Shown here piece by piece: positions 52,494-60,830 of a DNA stretch of 63,628 nt. The DNA is from JAICND01 sp040905905 (GTDB lineage: Bacteria > Actinomycetota > Acidimicrobiia > Spongiisociales > ZC4RG35). The first letter of the stretch is position 1. Each line of letters begins with the position of its first letter. Location: NCBI GenBank assembly GCA_040905905.1, contig JBBDQN010000002.1, positions 1 to 63,628 on the forward strand, in the 5' to 3' direction. The notes beneath the pieces are model-generated. The model worked only from the letters and a program-made list of their open reading frames with translations. It searched no databases and was not told where the DNA came from. The translations under genes and the position numbers were made by a program.

Positions 52494-53590
52494 CTAACCC
52501 TCCATTTCTCAAGCGCGTAAAGATCGGGCTCCATCCCGAGACCAGGGCCGGGAGGTGCCACCAACCAGCCGTTCTCGAGCCGGGTGGGCTCGGGAAGCAT
52601 GAAGTCCCGCACCTCGACCGGCCAGGCCGGTGGATCAAACGGGACCTCGAGGAATTCCCCGGTGGATGATGCCAGCGCCACGTTCAGATTTGCCAGGAGA
52701 CCGTAACCGGTCGACCACGTGTGTGGAGACCACACTTTGCCCGCGGCCTTGGCCCACTCCGCGACGCGTCGACAGCCGGTCACGCCACCCGCCAAAACCG
52801 CATCGTTCTGGATCACGTCGACGACGTCCAATAGTTGTTTCGACTCGGGGAGAGACCTGACCATTTCGCCGGCGGCGATCCGAACCCCGGCCTCGTCGCG
52901 CAACCGCCGATAGCCATCAATATCGGTGGTTTCGAGGGGTTCCTCCAACCAATACACTCTCAACTCGGCCAGCGCCCGAGCGCAATCGAGGGCCGTGCTG
53001 ACATCCCACCGTGGGGCAAGGTCACCAGGCATTCTCCAGCCCTGGTTGGCGTCGACCATGAGCTCCATCTCCTCGCCGACTGCATCCCTGGCTGCCTCGA
53101 CCACCTTGACATCCTGGCGCCAGTCAGGTTGGTGAAACCGGATCTTGGCCGCCCCAAGCCCTTGCTCTTTCCACTGCACCAACCGCTCGGCTCGTCCGGA
53201 AGGATCGAGCCTCTCCCCGGTTGAGGCATATGCCCGGAACCGATCGGTGGCTCCCCCGAGGAGCCGCCACAACGGTACTTGAGAGGACCTGGCCAGCAGA
53301 TCCCACACCGCTACCTCCACAGTCCAGTTGCGACCACCGTGGAAATCGATCGTTTCGCAGACTCCGAAAACCGCTTCCGTGTCCTCGGGGTCGACCCCCG
53401 TAAGGAAGCGGGACAACAGATCCAAATCTGGCACAGATGCGCCGCCACAAAACCCCTTGGCGCCGACATCGGTGTTGACCACGACGATTGTTTCCCCGAA
53501 CCAGGTTCGAGGAACCGGGTCCCAGGCGGCGAGGAAGGGCCGCTCCAGCGGCAACCGGTAGGTGCGCGCTTCCAGCGAACTGATCTTCAC
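52490..53590 (-). CDS. Enolase-superfamily enzyme (mandelate racemase/muconate lactonising type)
   Basis: A 366-residue enzyme. The three metal ligands are visible in LMVDANQGW (Asp), YWLEEPLE (Glu) and RIAAGEMV (Glu). The general bases look like Lys in AAKIRFHQ and His in VWSPHTW. The subgroup is unclear: dehydratases and epimerases, including the hydroxyproline-betaine epimerase family, share this layout. It lies between a quaternary-amine importer and sarcosine oxidase genes, which hints at a betaine substrate. The gene is separated from the binding-protein gene by 37 bases. Confidence 0.87.
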   Translation of the reverse strand: MKISSLEARTYRLPLERPFLAAWDPVPRTWFGETIVVVNTDVGAKGFCGGASVPDLDLLSRFLTGVDPEDTEAVFGVCETIDFHGGRNWTVEVAVWDLLARSSQVPLWRLLGGATDRFRAYASTGERLDPSGRAERLVQWKEQGLGAAKIRFHQPDWRQDVKVVEAARDAVGEEMELMVDANQGWRMPGDLAPRWDVSTALDCARALAELRVYWLEEPLETTDIDGYRRLRDEAGVRIAAGEMVRSLPESKQLLDVVDVIQNDAVLAGGVTGCRRVAEWAKAAGKVWSPHTWSTGYGLLANLNVALASSTGEFLEVPFDPPAWPVEVRDFMLPEPTRLENGWLVAPPGPGLGMEPDLYALEKWRVS

Positions 53591-53627
53591 CGGTGAGCGG
53601 CCCTCCCTCGGCCTGGCTTGTCTTCGT

Positions 53628-54539
53628 CTATTCGGCGGTCAACAGACCCTTCTCGGTCAACCACTCCGTGGCCACTTCATCAACCTCGCGCTGGTCGACC
53701 GCGATCTCGACTCCGAGTCGTGTGAGTTCCTCGGTGGTCATCAGCGCCGAAGGTGCATCCAGCAATGCTTCAAAGGCCTCGGCGTCACCCACCGTTTCCA
53801 GATAGTCATTGCGGACCATCGGCGCGAGGTTATCGGCTGGCTGGAGATCCAGGTCGTCGCTCAATACAACGAAGCCATACTGGGCAATGGCGGGTTGGGT
53901 CGAGCACAACCATGCGAAGTCAATGGCGTCGCCGTTGAGAGCCTCGGCAATTGGTACGTCACAGGCCGCCAAGGATTCCCGCTCAGCGGGCGGGTAGGTG
54001 ATGCCATACATCTCGAGTGCGCCCCTGCAGAGAGGGTTCTCATCGCAGTCCGGTGGCAGGCCCCAGCGAAGCTGATCCTGCACCGCAGCCAGGTCGCTCA
54101 TGGTGGCGAGGCCAAGCTCGGTGGCGGTGTCGGTGCGGACGACGCCAGCATTGGTGTCCTCGCCCGGCGTGATTCCAAACACCGTGGCAAAGTCAGCGAC
54201 CTGTTCCTGGAGAAGGTCCCGGTTGATGGCGCCATCTCCGGTGACCAGGGTCGCGTCGTAGAAGCCGAGACCCGATCCCACGTACTCGGGGACCAGATCC
54301 ACCTGTCCCTCCGTGAAGGCTGGCGCACGCTCCTGACGGGAACCCAGACGGAACGACCGGGTCACGGTATATCCGTCGTTCTCGAGAACTTGGGCGTATA
54401 TCTCGGCCATCAATACTGACTCGTAGAAGTTGTCAGAGCCGATCCTGACCTCGGGTTTAGCGCCGCCGCCCCCGCCGCCGCACGCGGCCACCGCCAACAG
54501 CAGTGCCGCGCCAGTTGCCAACACACGATTGATCTTCAT
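53628..54539 (-). CDS. Quaternary-amine ABC transporter substrate-binding lipoprotein (OpuCC-like)
   Basis: A 303-residue lipoprotein. The signal peptide runs from MKINRVLATG to the lipobox ALLLAVAACGG (Cys at about residue 20). The mature domain reads VRIGSDNFYESVLMAEIYAQVLEN, AFTEGQVDLVPEYVGSGLGF, VRTDTATELGLATMSDLA and FAWLCSTQPAIAQYGFVVLSDD, consistent with the betaine/choline-binding OpuC/OsmX family. The ATG at 54539 has GGAGGAAAACC upstream. It is the binding protein for the two permeases and the ATPase encoded immediately upstream. Confidence 0.91.
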   Translation of the reverse strand: MKINRVLATGAALLLAVAACGGGGGGAKPEVRIGSDNFYESVLMAEIYAQVLENDGYTVTRSFRLGSRQERAPAFTEGQVDLVPEYVGSGLGFYDATLVTGDGAINRDLLQEQVADFATVFGITPGEDTNAGVVRTDTATELGLATMSDLAAVQDQLRWGLPPDCDENPLCRGALEMYGITYPPAERESLAACDVPIAEALNGDAIDFAWLCSTQPAIAQYGFVVLSDDLDLQPADNLAPMVRNDYLETVGDAEAFEALLDAPSALMTTEELTRLGVEIAVDQREVDEVATEWLTEKGLLTAE

Positions 54540-54619
54540 TGTGGTTTTCCTCCTGTACAAGCGCCCGAGGAGGGCGTGGCGGACAACCTTAGCGAGGCGT
54601 GGTAGCAGTCGCCCCGGGG

Positions 54620-55357
54620 TCAGATGGGTGCAGGTTCGATCATCTCGGGATGGCCAGTGACGATCCTCACGCCGCGGGGAGTGATACGTTTCTGGAGGAT
54701 ACCCAGCAAGAGATCCACTCCCACCGCGAGAATGGTCACGAGAATCGCGCCGGCGATCAGTTCGGGAATCCCGGCGATCCCCCGTAGCCGACCGTCGATG
54801 ATGTAACGGCCAAGTCCTCCGAAGGAGACGATGGCCCCGATCGTGGCTGTGGCGATGACGTTGAGGACCGCAGTACGGAATCCGCCGACGATCACGCCCA
54901 ATGCCAGTGGGATCTCGATGCGTCCCAATATCTGCGACTCCTTTAGTCCCATGGCGCGCGATGCTTCGATTAGGTCACGGTCGACTGCCTGCAACCCGGC
55001 GTGGGTGTTCACCAGAATCGGCGGGATAGCCAGCAGAACCATGGCCGTGAAGGTTGGGATGAACGAAAGCCCGAGGTTGGGCGAATAACCCAGGCGGGGA
55101 GCAAGCGCCAGTGAGATGGGCAAGACCATCACGAGAATCGCGTATGAAGGAATCGCCCGTCCGATGTTGGCGAGGTTGATCGCCAGGTTGGCCGCCTTGC
55201 CGGTGTGACCAGTCCACAACCCCACCGGCAGACCCACCGCCATGGCCGCTGCCACCGACACAGCCGATATCCAGACGTGCTCCCAGAGACGGGTGGGAAC
55301 GCCAGTAGGACCTTGCCAGTTGGCCGGGTCGGCGAACCAGGCGATGACTTCGCTCAT
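54620..55357 (-). CDS. Quaternary-amine ABC transporter permease (second)
   Basis: A 245-residue permease with about five transmembrane helices and an EAA-like loop (LIEASRAMGLKESQILGRIEIPLALGVIVGGFRTAVLN). The segment AINLANIGRAIPSYAILVMVLPISLAL is also typical of the OpuCB/OpuCD group. Its GTG or ATG start overlaps the first permease gene by four bases. It follows the sibling permease, as in the opuCABCD systems. Confidence 0.9.
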   Translation of the reverse strand: MSEVIAWFADPANWQGPTGVPTRLWEHVWISAVSVAAAMAVGLPVGLWTGHTGKAANLAINLANIGRAIPSYAILVMVLPISLALAPRLGYSPNLGLSFIPTFTAMVLLAIPPILVNTHAGLQAVDRDLIEASRAMGLKESQILGRIEIPLALGVIVGGFRTAVLNVIATATIGAIVSFGGLGRYIIDGRLRGIAGIPELIAGAILVTILAVGVDLLLGILQKRITPRGVRIVTGHPEMIEPAPI

Positions 55358-56028
55358 CCGACCGCGCTCTCACGACTGATCGCCCAGGGCGTGACAGCCT
55401 TCTCGATCCGTACGAACAACAAGTGAGTAGCGAAGGCCAGCACCACTGAGAGAAAGGCACCGAGAAGGTACTTGGTCGGAAAGAGTTGCTGGAGACCCTC
55501 GGTAATGAACTGGCCGAGACCTCCATAAGCGTCACCCAGAATCGAGGCCACCGTTGCCAGCCCAATAACAGTGACCGCGGCGAGACGGACCCCTGCGATC
55601 ATCAACGGCACCGCTAGCGGGATCTGCACCCTCAGCAACCTCTCGCGGCTTGTGTAACCCATCGCCTCCGCTGCCTCCAGCACGTCGGCCGGTACGGCCT
55701 GGAAACCGGCCATGATGTTGCGGAAGAGAATTAGCAGGGTGTAGGTGGTCAGCGGAATGATGGCGGTGAGGAGCGACAACCCGAACACCGGTCGCAGGAC
55801 TGCGAAGGCCGCCAGACTCGGGATGGTGTACAGGAGACCACTAACCGCGATGACCGGCGTGTACAGGGTCGGCCGTTTAAGGGCCCAGACCGCCAGCAAC
55901 AGCGATACCGCGAAGCCGGCGATAAGCGGGATTGCCGTGAGCTGCAAATGTTGGAGAACCCGTTCGACAATGTCATCGGGGTTGGAAGCGATCCAGGTCC
56001 AGTCGATGAGCGGACGTCCTTCGACCAT
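55354..56028 (-). CDS. Quaternary-amine ABC transporter permease (first)
   Basis: A 224-residue permease with five to six transmembrane helices. Features are HLQLTAIPLIAGFAVSLLLAVWALKRP at the N-terminus, SGLLYTIPSLAAFAVLRPVFGL, and an EAA-like loop VLEAAEAMGYTSRERLLRVQIPLAVPLMIAGVRL. It overlaps the ATPase gene by one base and the next permease by four, so the transporter genes are tightly coupled. Confidence 0.9.
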   Translation of the reverse strand: MVEGRPLIDWTWIASNPDDIVERVLQHLQLTAIPLIAGFAVSLLLAVWALKRPTLYTPVIAVSGLLYTIPSLAAFAVLRPVFGLSLLTAIIPLTTYTLLILFRNIMAGFQAVPADVLEAAEAMGYTSRERLLRVQIPLAVPLMIAGVRLAAVTVIGLATVASILGDAYGGLGQFITEGLQQLFPTKYLLGAFLSVVLAFATHLLFVRIEKAVTPWAISRESAVG

Positions 56029-57203
56029 CAGCCGATGCCTTGCGCGGGCTCGGCGGTTGACTGCGCCCTGATCCAGTTGGCGATGCCGTCAACAGTGAGG
56101 ATGCCGAGATAGGCACCGTGGGGGTCGACCACCACGCCCACCTGGACCGTTGCGTCCAGGAGCATCGACAAGGCGTCCTTTAGCGTCGTCAGGCGGTCGA
56201 AATAAGGAGACGAGGCGTGGGCCATTTCTGCTGTGACTTGATCTGCCGTCGAGACCGAGGAAAGGCTCGCCCAACCCAGCGGCCGGGCGGCCGAGTCCAG
56301 AACCAACAGGTACTCGAATGGGTGGGCAAGCAGGCGGGCACGGGCAGGCGCCGAAGGCTCTCCCACCGTCCCAGTGGGAATGGTCTGAAGGGGGACGTCG
56401 GCGATGCGATAGAGCGAAAGCCGCTTCAACCCTCGGTCCGCACCCACGAACTGCGCCACGAACTCGGAAGCGGGGTTCGCAAGGATGTCGGCCGGTGTCC
56501 CGAACTGGGCGAGATCGCCGCCTACTTGTAGGACCGCCACCACGTCGCCCATCTTGATGGCCTCGTCGATGTCATGAGTGACGAACAGAATCGTTTTGGC
56601 GAGATCTTCTTGAAGTCGGAGGAACTCGTTCTGGAGGCGTTCGCGGACAATCGGGTCGACCGCCCCAAACGGTTCATCCATCAACATGATCGGTGGATCG
56701 GCGGCCAAAGCTCGGGCCACTCCTACCCGTTGCCGTTCCCCACCGGAAAGTTGGGTGGGGTAACGACGGGCATATCGACCCGGGTCGAGGCCCATCACGT
56801 GCAGCAACTCAGCCGCTCGGGCCAAACGTCGCTCTTCAGACCAGCCGAGCAACCGGGGAACGGTGGCAACGTTCTCCTCGATGGTCTGATGAGGGAACAA
56901 TCCAACCTGTTGGATCACATATCCGATATTGCGTCTCAGCTCGATGAGGTCGCGCGTAGAGGCATCGACCCCATCCAGCAGGATCCTCCCCGACGTCGGC
57001 TCGATCAGCCTGTTCACCATCTTGAGGCTGGTGGTCTTGCCGCACCCGGACGGGCCTACCAGGACGCAGATCTTGCCGGCCGGCACAACCAACGACAGGT
57101 CATTGACGGCGCCGAGTGCACCCCTCTTCGCATCGGCGGCGCCATAGTGTTTGGTGACGTTGTCAAACTCGACCGTGGCAGCGTTGTGGACCCGATCCGG
57201 CAC
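56028..57203 (-). CDS. Quaternary-amine ABC transporter ATP-binding protein with CBS domains
   Basis: A 391-residue ATPase. Walker A is GPSGCGKTT, the signature LSGGERQRVGVARALAADP and Walker B IMLMDEPFGAVDPIV. The C-terminal 130 residues form a CBS pair (YLLVLDSAARPLGWASLSSVSTA, ALSMLLDATVQVGVVVDPHGAYLGILTVDGI), typical of OpuCA/ProV ATPases that sense ionic strength. The GTG at 57203 (MPDRVHNAATVEFDNVTKHYG) is chosen. No Shine-Dalgarno is visible, but TACAAT ends seven bases upstream, so the mRNA may be leaderless. It is the first gene of the 57.2-47.3 kb operon. Confidence 0.91.
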   Translation of the reverse strand: MPDRVHNAATVEFDNVTKHYGAADAKRGALGAVNDLSLVVPAGKICVLVGPSGCGKTTSLKMVNRLIEPTSGRILLDGVDASTRDLIELRRNIGYVIQQVGLFPHQTIEENVATVPRLLGWSEERRLARAAELLHVMGLDPGRYARRYPTQLSGGERQRVGVARALAADPPIMLMDEPFGAVDPIVRERLQNEFLRLQEDLAKTILFVTHDIDEAIKMGDVVAVLQVGGDLAQFGTPADILANPASEFVAQFVGADRGLKRLSLYRIADVPLQTIPTGTVGEPSAPARARLLAHPFEYLLVLDSAARPLGWASLSSVSTADQVTAEMAHASSPYFDRLTTLKDALSMLLDATVQVGVVVDPHGAYLGILTVDGIANWIRAQSTAEPAQGIG

Positions 57204-57210
57204 CCGCTCG

Positions 57211-57216
57211 ATTGTA
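57211..57216 (-). promoter_or_regulatory. Possible -10 element (TACAAT) of the transporter/sarcosine-oxidase operon
   Basis: TACAAT on the minus strand ends seven bases before the GTG start of the ATPase gene, at the right distance for a leaderless transcript. The -35 match (around 57235-57240) is poor. Confidence 0.4.
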
Positions 57217-57262
57217 AGGAAACGTCGAGACTGACTGTCGGGCCGATTGCCATCGTCAGCTG

Positions 57263-57925
57263 TCAGTGGGCTAAGCCCGGTGAGGGAGTGGACAACTCCC
57301 TCACTGCATGCCAAACCTTGAGGGACCGGTAGTCCCAGTATTTGGTGCGCTCGATGCTGATCGTGCGGCCGCTCATCACCCCGCCCGCCAGGGTGCCGTT
57401 GTGGATTCGAACGGTCCGGTAATAGAGGGGCGATAGCTCCTGGGCGGCGCGGGCGTGGCGTTCACTGGCCCGCCAGTACTCCCTCACGGCGGGAATGTCG
57501 TGCAGGACGAGATTCGCCCAATTGCCGTCGGTCAACTCCATCGAGCTATAGCTGAGGATCCCGGGAAAATTCTTGAACTCGAGGACGATCTCGGCATTGG
57601 CCTCCTCCAACGGAGCGCGATCCTGATCGAGATGCTTCTCTCCGAAGAACCCCACCACACAAACGCCACGGCGGTTATGCAACCCCATAGCGTTGGCGAC
57701 TACTACCCGGCGCTTGAGTCCATGCACCAGCCACTCGTTGGACTGATAAGGGATAACGGTCAACTCCCCCACGGCCATCCTCGACAGAAGGGCGCGGAGA
57801 TCCTCGAGCATGTAACCGAGAATTGCCTGATCGGGCTGATACAGCGAGACAGAGGTAAACGGACGGCGCGAAATCGATTGGTTGGCAGCGAGAACGGTTG
57901 TCACTTGCAGGGACCTGGTCACCAC
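57263..57925 (-). CDS. Conserved-looking protein of unknown function
   Basis: A 220-residue soluble protein without transmembrane segments. Noticeable blocks are LYQPDQAILGYMLEDLRALLSRMAVGELTV, GVCVVGFFGEKHLDQDRAPL, LVLHDIPAVREYWRASERHARAAQELSPLYYRTVRIHNGTL and TKYWDYRSLKVWHAVREL. The composition and even flow are those of a real protein, but I do not recognise the family. Two GTG codons (57925, 57922) can serve as starts. It is divergent from the PhnD-like gene with about 31 bases between. Confidence 0.65.
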   Translation of the reverse strand: MVTRSLQVTTVLAANQSISRRPFTSVSLYQPDQAILGYMLEDLRALLSRMAVGELTVIPYQSNEWLVHGLKRRVVVANAMGLHNRRGVCVVGFFGEKHLDQDRAPLEEANAEIVLEFKNFPGILSYSSMELTDGNWANLVLHDIPAVREYWRASERHARAAQELSPLYYRTVRIHNGTLAGGVMSGRTISIERTKYWDYRSLKVWHAVRELSTPSPGLAH

Positions 57926-57956
57926 AGGTTATCGTCAGAACATCTCGCCTACTTGT

Positions 57957-58364
57957 ATGCAACTTTCCGTCGCGGGGTGCCTTTCCCAGCAACAGAACCG
58001 GCTCTTTTCGAGCTTGATGGACCAACTGGCCGCCAAGCTCGGCTTCGAGGTGGTGGTCACCACCCCGGAAACCGCCCACATCGTCTATATGTGTGGGCTT
58101 CCGACCGGGCTCACCCTCGACCGCCTGGCGCCCTGGGTGGGCCCGGTCATGAACGACATCTCGACATCCCGACCCCTGGACGAGAACCTGCGCAAGGAAG
58201 CGACCGAGTTGATGGTGTCGCTGCATCAAGACGTGGCTGGGAGGCAACGCCTTGAAGAATTTGGCATCTCCCACCTCGCCCGGGTCGACGAAGCCCCATA
58301 TCGCTCATTGGGAGAGTCGGTAAGCGATCTCGACCCCCGCTCGCCTGACTCCGACGTGGCCTGA
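57957..58364 (+). CDS. Miniature PhnD-like periplasmic-binding-type protein, probably internally deleted
   Basis: A 135-residue protein. Its start (MQLSVAGCLSQQQNRLFSSLMDQLAAKLGFEV, IVYMCGLPTG) resembles the N-terminal lobe of phosphate/phosphonate ABC binding proteins. The second half (ISTSRPLDENLRKEATELMVSLHQDVAGRQRLEEFGISHLARVDEAPYRSLGE) resembles the C-terminal helical end of the same family. The large middle section, about 130 residues, is missing, so it may be a decayed gene or a small derived protein. No export signal is visible. It stops one base before the next gene, with which it is co-transcribed. Confidence 0.6.
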   Translation: MQLSVAGCLSQQQNRLFSSLMDQLAAKLGFEVVVTTPETAHIVYMCGLPTGLTLDRLAPWVGPVMNDISTSRPLDENLRKEATELMVSLHQDVAGRQRLEEFGISHLARVDEAPYRSLGESVSDLDPRSPDSDVA

Positions 58365-58365
58365 T

Positions 58366-60828
58366 ATGCCCCATCTGGTGATCATTGGTTCCGGCATAGT
58401 CGGTTCCTCGGCTGCCTTTCACCTCGCCAGGATGGGATGGGACGACATCCTCCTCCTGGATCGGGGTGATCCGGTGGAAAACCTTGGCTCGACCTCACAC
58501 GCCCCCGGTGGTGTCGTTGCCCTTAGCCACAACAAACTCCTAACCCAGATGGCGCTCTACAGCAGCCGCCTGTTTCGAACCCTGTCCGACTACAGGCCCG
58601 ATCGCAGGATGGTCCACCCCGTGGGAACCCTGGAGGTGGCGATATCCCAGGACCGTCTCGACGATCTTGTCCGCCTGCACGGAGACTCGCTCAGCTTCGG
58701 GACGGAAGCACATCTCCTCAGTCCCGCCGACGCTGTCGCCATGCTGCCTTACCTCGATCAAGCTGCCCTGGTGGGCGCCCTGTTTGTCACCGAAGGACAA
58801 GTTGTTGCAGGGGGGCAAGTCTCCGGGGCGCTGCAACGTGACGCCGCCCTCTCGGGTCGCCTCCAGGTCAAAGGTAACACTGAAGTGACCAAGGTTGAGG
58901 TGGTCAATGGCGCGGTGAAGTCAGTGGTTACGGCTGATGGCGAGCGAGTCGAATGTGATCAAGTGCTTGTCGCGACCAACATCTGGTCACCACTGCTCGG
59001 CGAACAACTGGGGACTCCGATACCGCTCCTCGGCTATGAACACCAGTACCTCATCAGCCCGGCATTGGGCGAGCTCGGGCGATTCGACCCCGACCGGCCC
59101 GACGACGAGATCATCTATCCGTCGGTCCGTGAGCTCGATAGCTATCTCTATTTCCGTCAGCATTGGAACACTTACGGAATCGGCAGCTATCGACATCGTC
59201 CCCGTCCGGTGTGGCCGCAAGACCTCGGGGCCGGCGCAATTCACGACTTCACTCCTGATGACTTTGCCGGCGCACCCTGGGAAAAAGCCCAGAGGCTCTT
59301 CCCCATTTTCCGCGGCACCGACTACCAAACCTATCCCCACCGCATAAATGGGATTTTCGCCTTCTCGGTCGACGGCATGCCCATCATCGGGCCCACCGCG
59401 GTGGAGGGGGTTTGGGTGGCAACTGCCTCCTGGCTGACTCACGCCGGAGGGGTGGGAAAGTCGGTCGCCGAATGGATGACGGCCGGTGATACCGAATGGG
59501 ACATGCGCCAGGCCGACATCAACCGATTTCAAGGTTTTCAGACCACAGCCCGCTTCATCGAGAAGGTGTGCAACAAGAACTATGCGGAGATCTACGACAT
59601 CATTCATCCCCGGGAACCGATTTCGGAACCACGCAACGTCAGATTGTCGCCGTTCCACCAAAGGCACGTCGACAACGGTGCCGTGTTCACCACCTTCGCA
59701 GGTCTCGAGTTGCCGAACTGGTTCGACACCAATGCCCTGCTCGTAGAGAAATACCGCGACCACATCCCCTCGCGCCAGGGTTGGGCTGCCATCCACTGGT
59801 CGCCCATCCAGGGAGCAGAACATCTGTCCACCCGCGACCGAGCGGGATTGTTCGACCTGACAGGGCTGTCGATCATTGAGGTGACCGGGAGCGATGCCCT
59901 CACCCTCGTCAACGAGCTCTGCTCCAACAGAGTCGATGTGAGTCCAGGCAGGGTCGTCTACACCACCTGGTTGACCCATCGGGGAGGAGTCCGAAGGGAC
60001 CTGGCTGTGGTCCGCCTGGAAGAGGAGCGCTTTTGGATGTTCGTTGGTGAGGGAACCCGTCCCCGCGATTTGGTTTGGGCAAGACAGGCCGCCGCCGGAC
60101 ACACCGGGGCGGTCGTGACCGATCTATCAGACGGTCTTACGGCTGTCGGGTTGTGGGGACCCGCCGCCCGCGAGATACTGAGTCAGGTCACCACCACGGA
60201 TCTCTCCAACGAGGCATTCCCCTATTTCACGGCCAGGTGGATCGATCTGGGATACTCGAAAGCGCTAGCGGTTCGCATTTCCTATGCCGGCGAACTCGGG
60301 TGGGAACTCCATTTTCCGCCGGAGTTCGCGCTGGGTATCTGGGACCTCATCTGGGAAGCCGGTCGCCCTCGGGGACTCGTCGCGGCCGGGTTTGGCGCAT
60401 TTGATTCACTCCGGTTGGAGAAGGGCTACCGGGGCTGGGGCACCGACGTTTACACCGAATATGACCCGTATCAGGCCGGTTTGGGATGGACGGTTAAGTT
60501 GGACAAAGGCAACTTCATCGGCGCCGAAGCTGCCCGGCTTCTAGCGGCAACAGCCCCTGACCCCAAGCTCTCTTGCCTGACTTTTGACGATCGGGAGGCG
60601 GTCGCTTTCGGCTATGAGCCGATCCTCGACGGTGATCGTTGTGTGGGCCACGTCACCAGCGCCAACTTCGGCTATTCGGTGGGGAAGTCGATCGCATATG
60701 CCTACCTGCCGGCTGCCCATGCAGCCGAAGGAACCGAACTTGAGGTTGTCTACTTCGACGAGCGCTACCGGGCAACGGTGGCGGCTGATCCACAATTCGA
60801 CCCCAAGATGTTGCGGATGAAGGGCTGA
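58366..60828 (+). CDS. Dimethylglycine dehydrogenase-like FAD/THF oxidoreductase (copy 2)
   Basis: An 820-residue paralogue of the 32.5-kb gene. FAD motif LVIIGSGIVGSSAAFHLA at residues 4-21; GSTSHAPGGV has the His that corresponds to the covalent-flavin His; DAO domain through about residue 400, GcvT-like C-terminal half (AEHLSTRDRAGLFDLTGLS, LEKGYRGWGTDVYTEYDPYQAGLGW, YSVGKSIAYAYLP). No ETF genes accompany this copy, so it may use etfAB from the other locus. It lies one base after the PhnD-like gene and two bases before the second mttB gene, a probable operon. Confidence 0.9.
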   Translation: MPHLVIIGSGIVGSSAAFHLARMGWDDILLLDRGDPVENLGSTSHAPGGVVALSHNKLLTQMALYSSRLFRTLSDYRPDRRMVHPVGTLEVAISQDRLDDLVRLHGDSLSFGTEAHLLSPADAVAMLPYLDQAALVGALFVTEGQVVAGGQVSGALQRDAALSGRLQVKGNTEVTKVEVVNGAVKSVVTADGERVECDQVLVATNIWSPLLGEQLGTPIPLLGYEHQYLISPALGELGRFDPDRPDDEIIYPSVRELDSYLYFRQHWNTYGIGSYRHRPRPVWPQDLGAGAIHDFTPDDFAGAPWEKAQRLFPIFRGTDYQTYPHRINGIFAFSVDGMPIIGPTAVEGVWVATASWLTHAGGVGKSVAEWMTAGDTEWDMRQADINRFQGFQTTARFIEKVCNKNYAEIYDIIHPREPISEPRNVRLSPFHQRHVDNGAVFTTFAGLELPNWFDTNALLVEKYRDHIPSRQGWAAIHWSPIQGAEHLSTRDRAGLFDLTGLSIIEVTGSDALTLVNELCSNRVDVSPGRVVYTTWLTHRGGVRRDLAVVRLEEERFWMFVGEGTRPRDLVWARQAAAGHTGAVVTDLSDGLTAVGLWGPAAREILSQVTTTDLSNEAFPYFTARWIDLGYSKALAVRISYAGELGWELHFPPEFALGIWDLIWEAGRPRGLVAAGFGAFDSLRLEKGYRGWGTDVYTEYDPYQAGLGWTVKLDKGNFIGAEAARLLAATAPDPKLSCLTFDDREAVAFGYEPILDGDRCVGHVTSANFGYSVGKSIAYAYLPAAHAAEGTELEVVYFDERYRATVAADPQFDPKMLRMKG

Positions 60829-60830
60829 CC

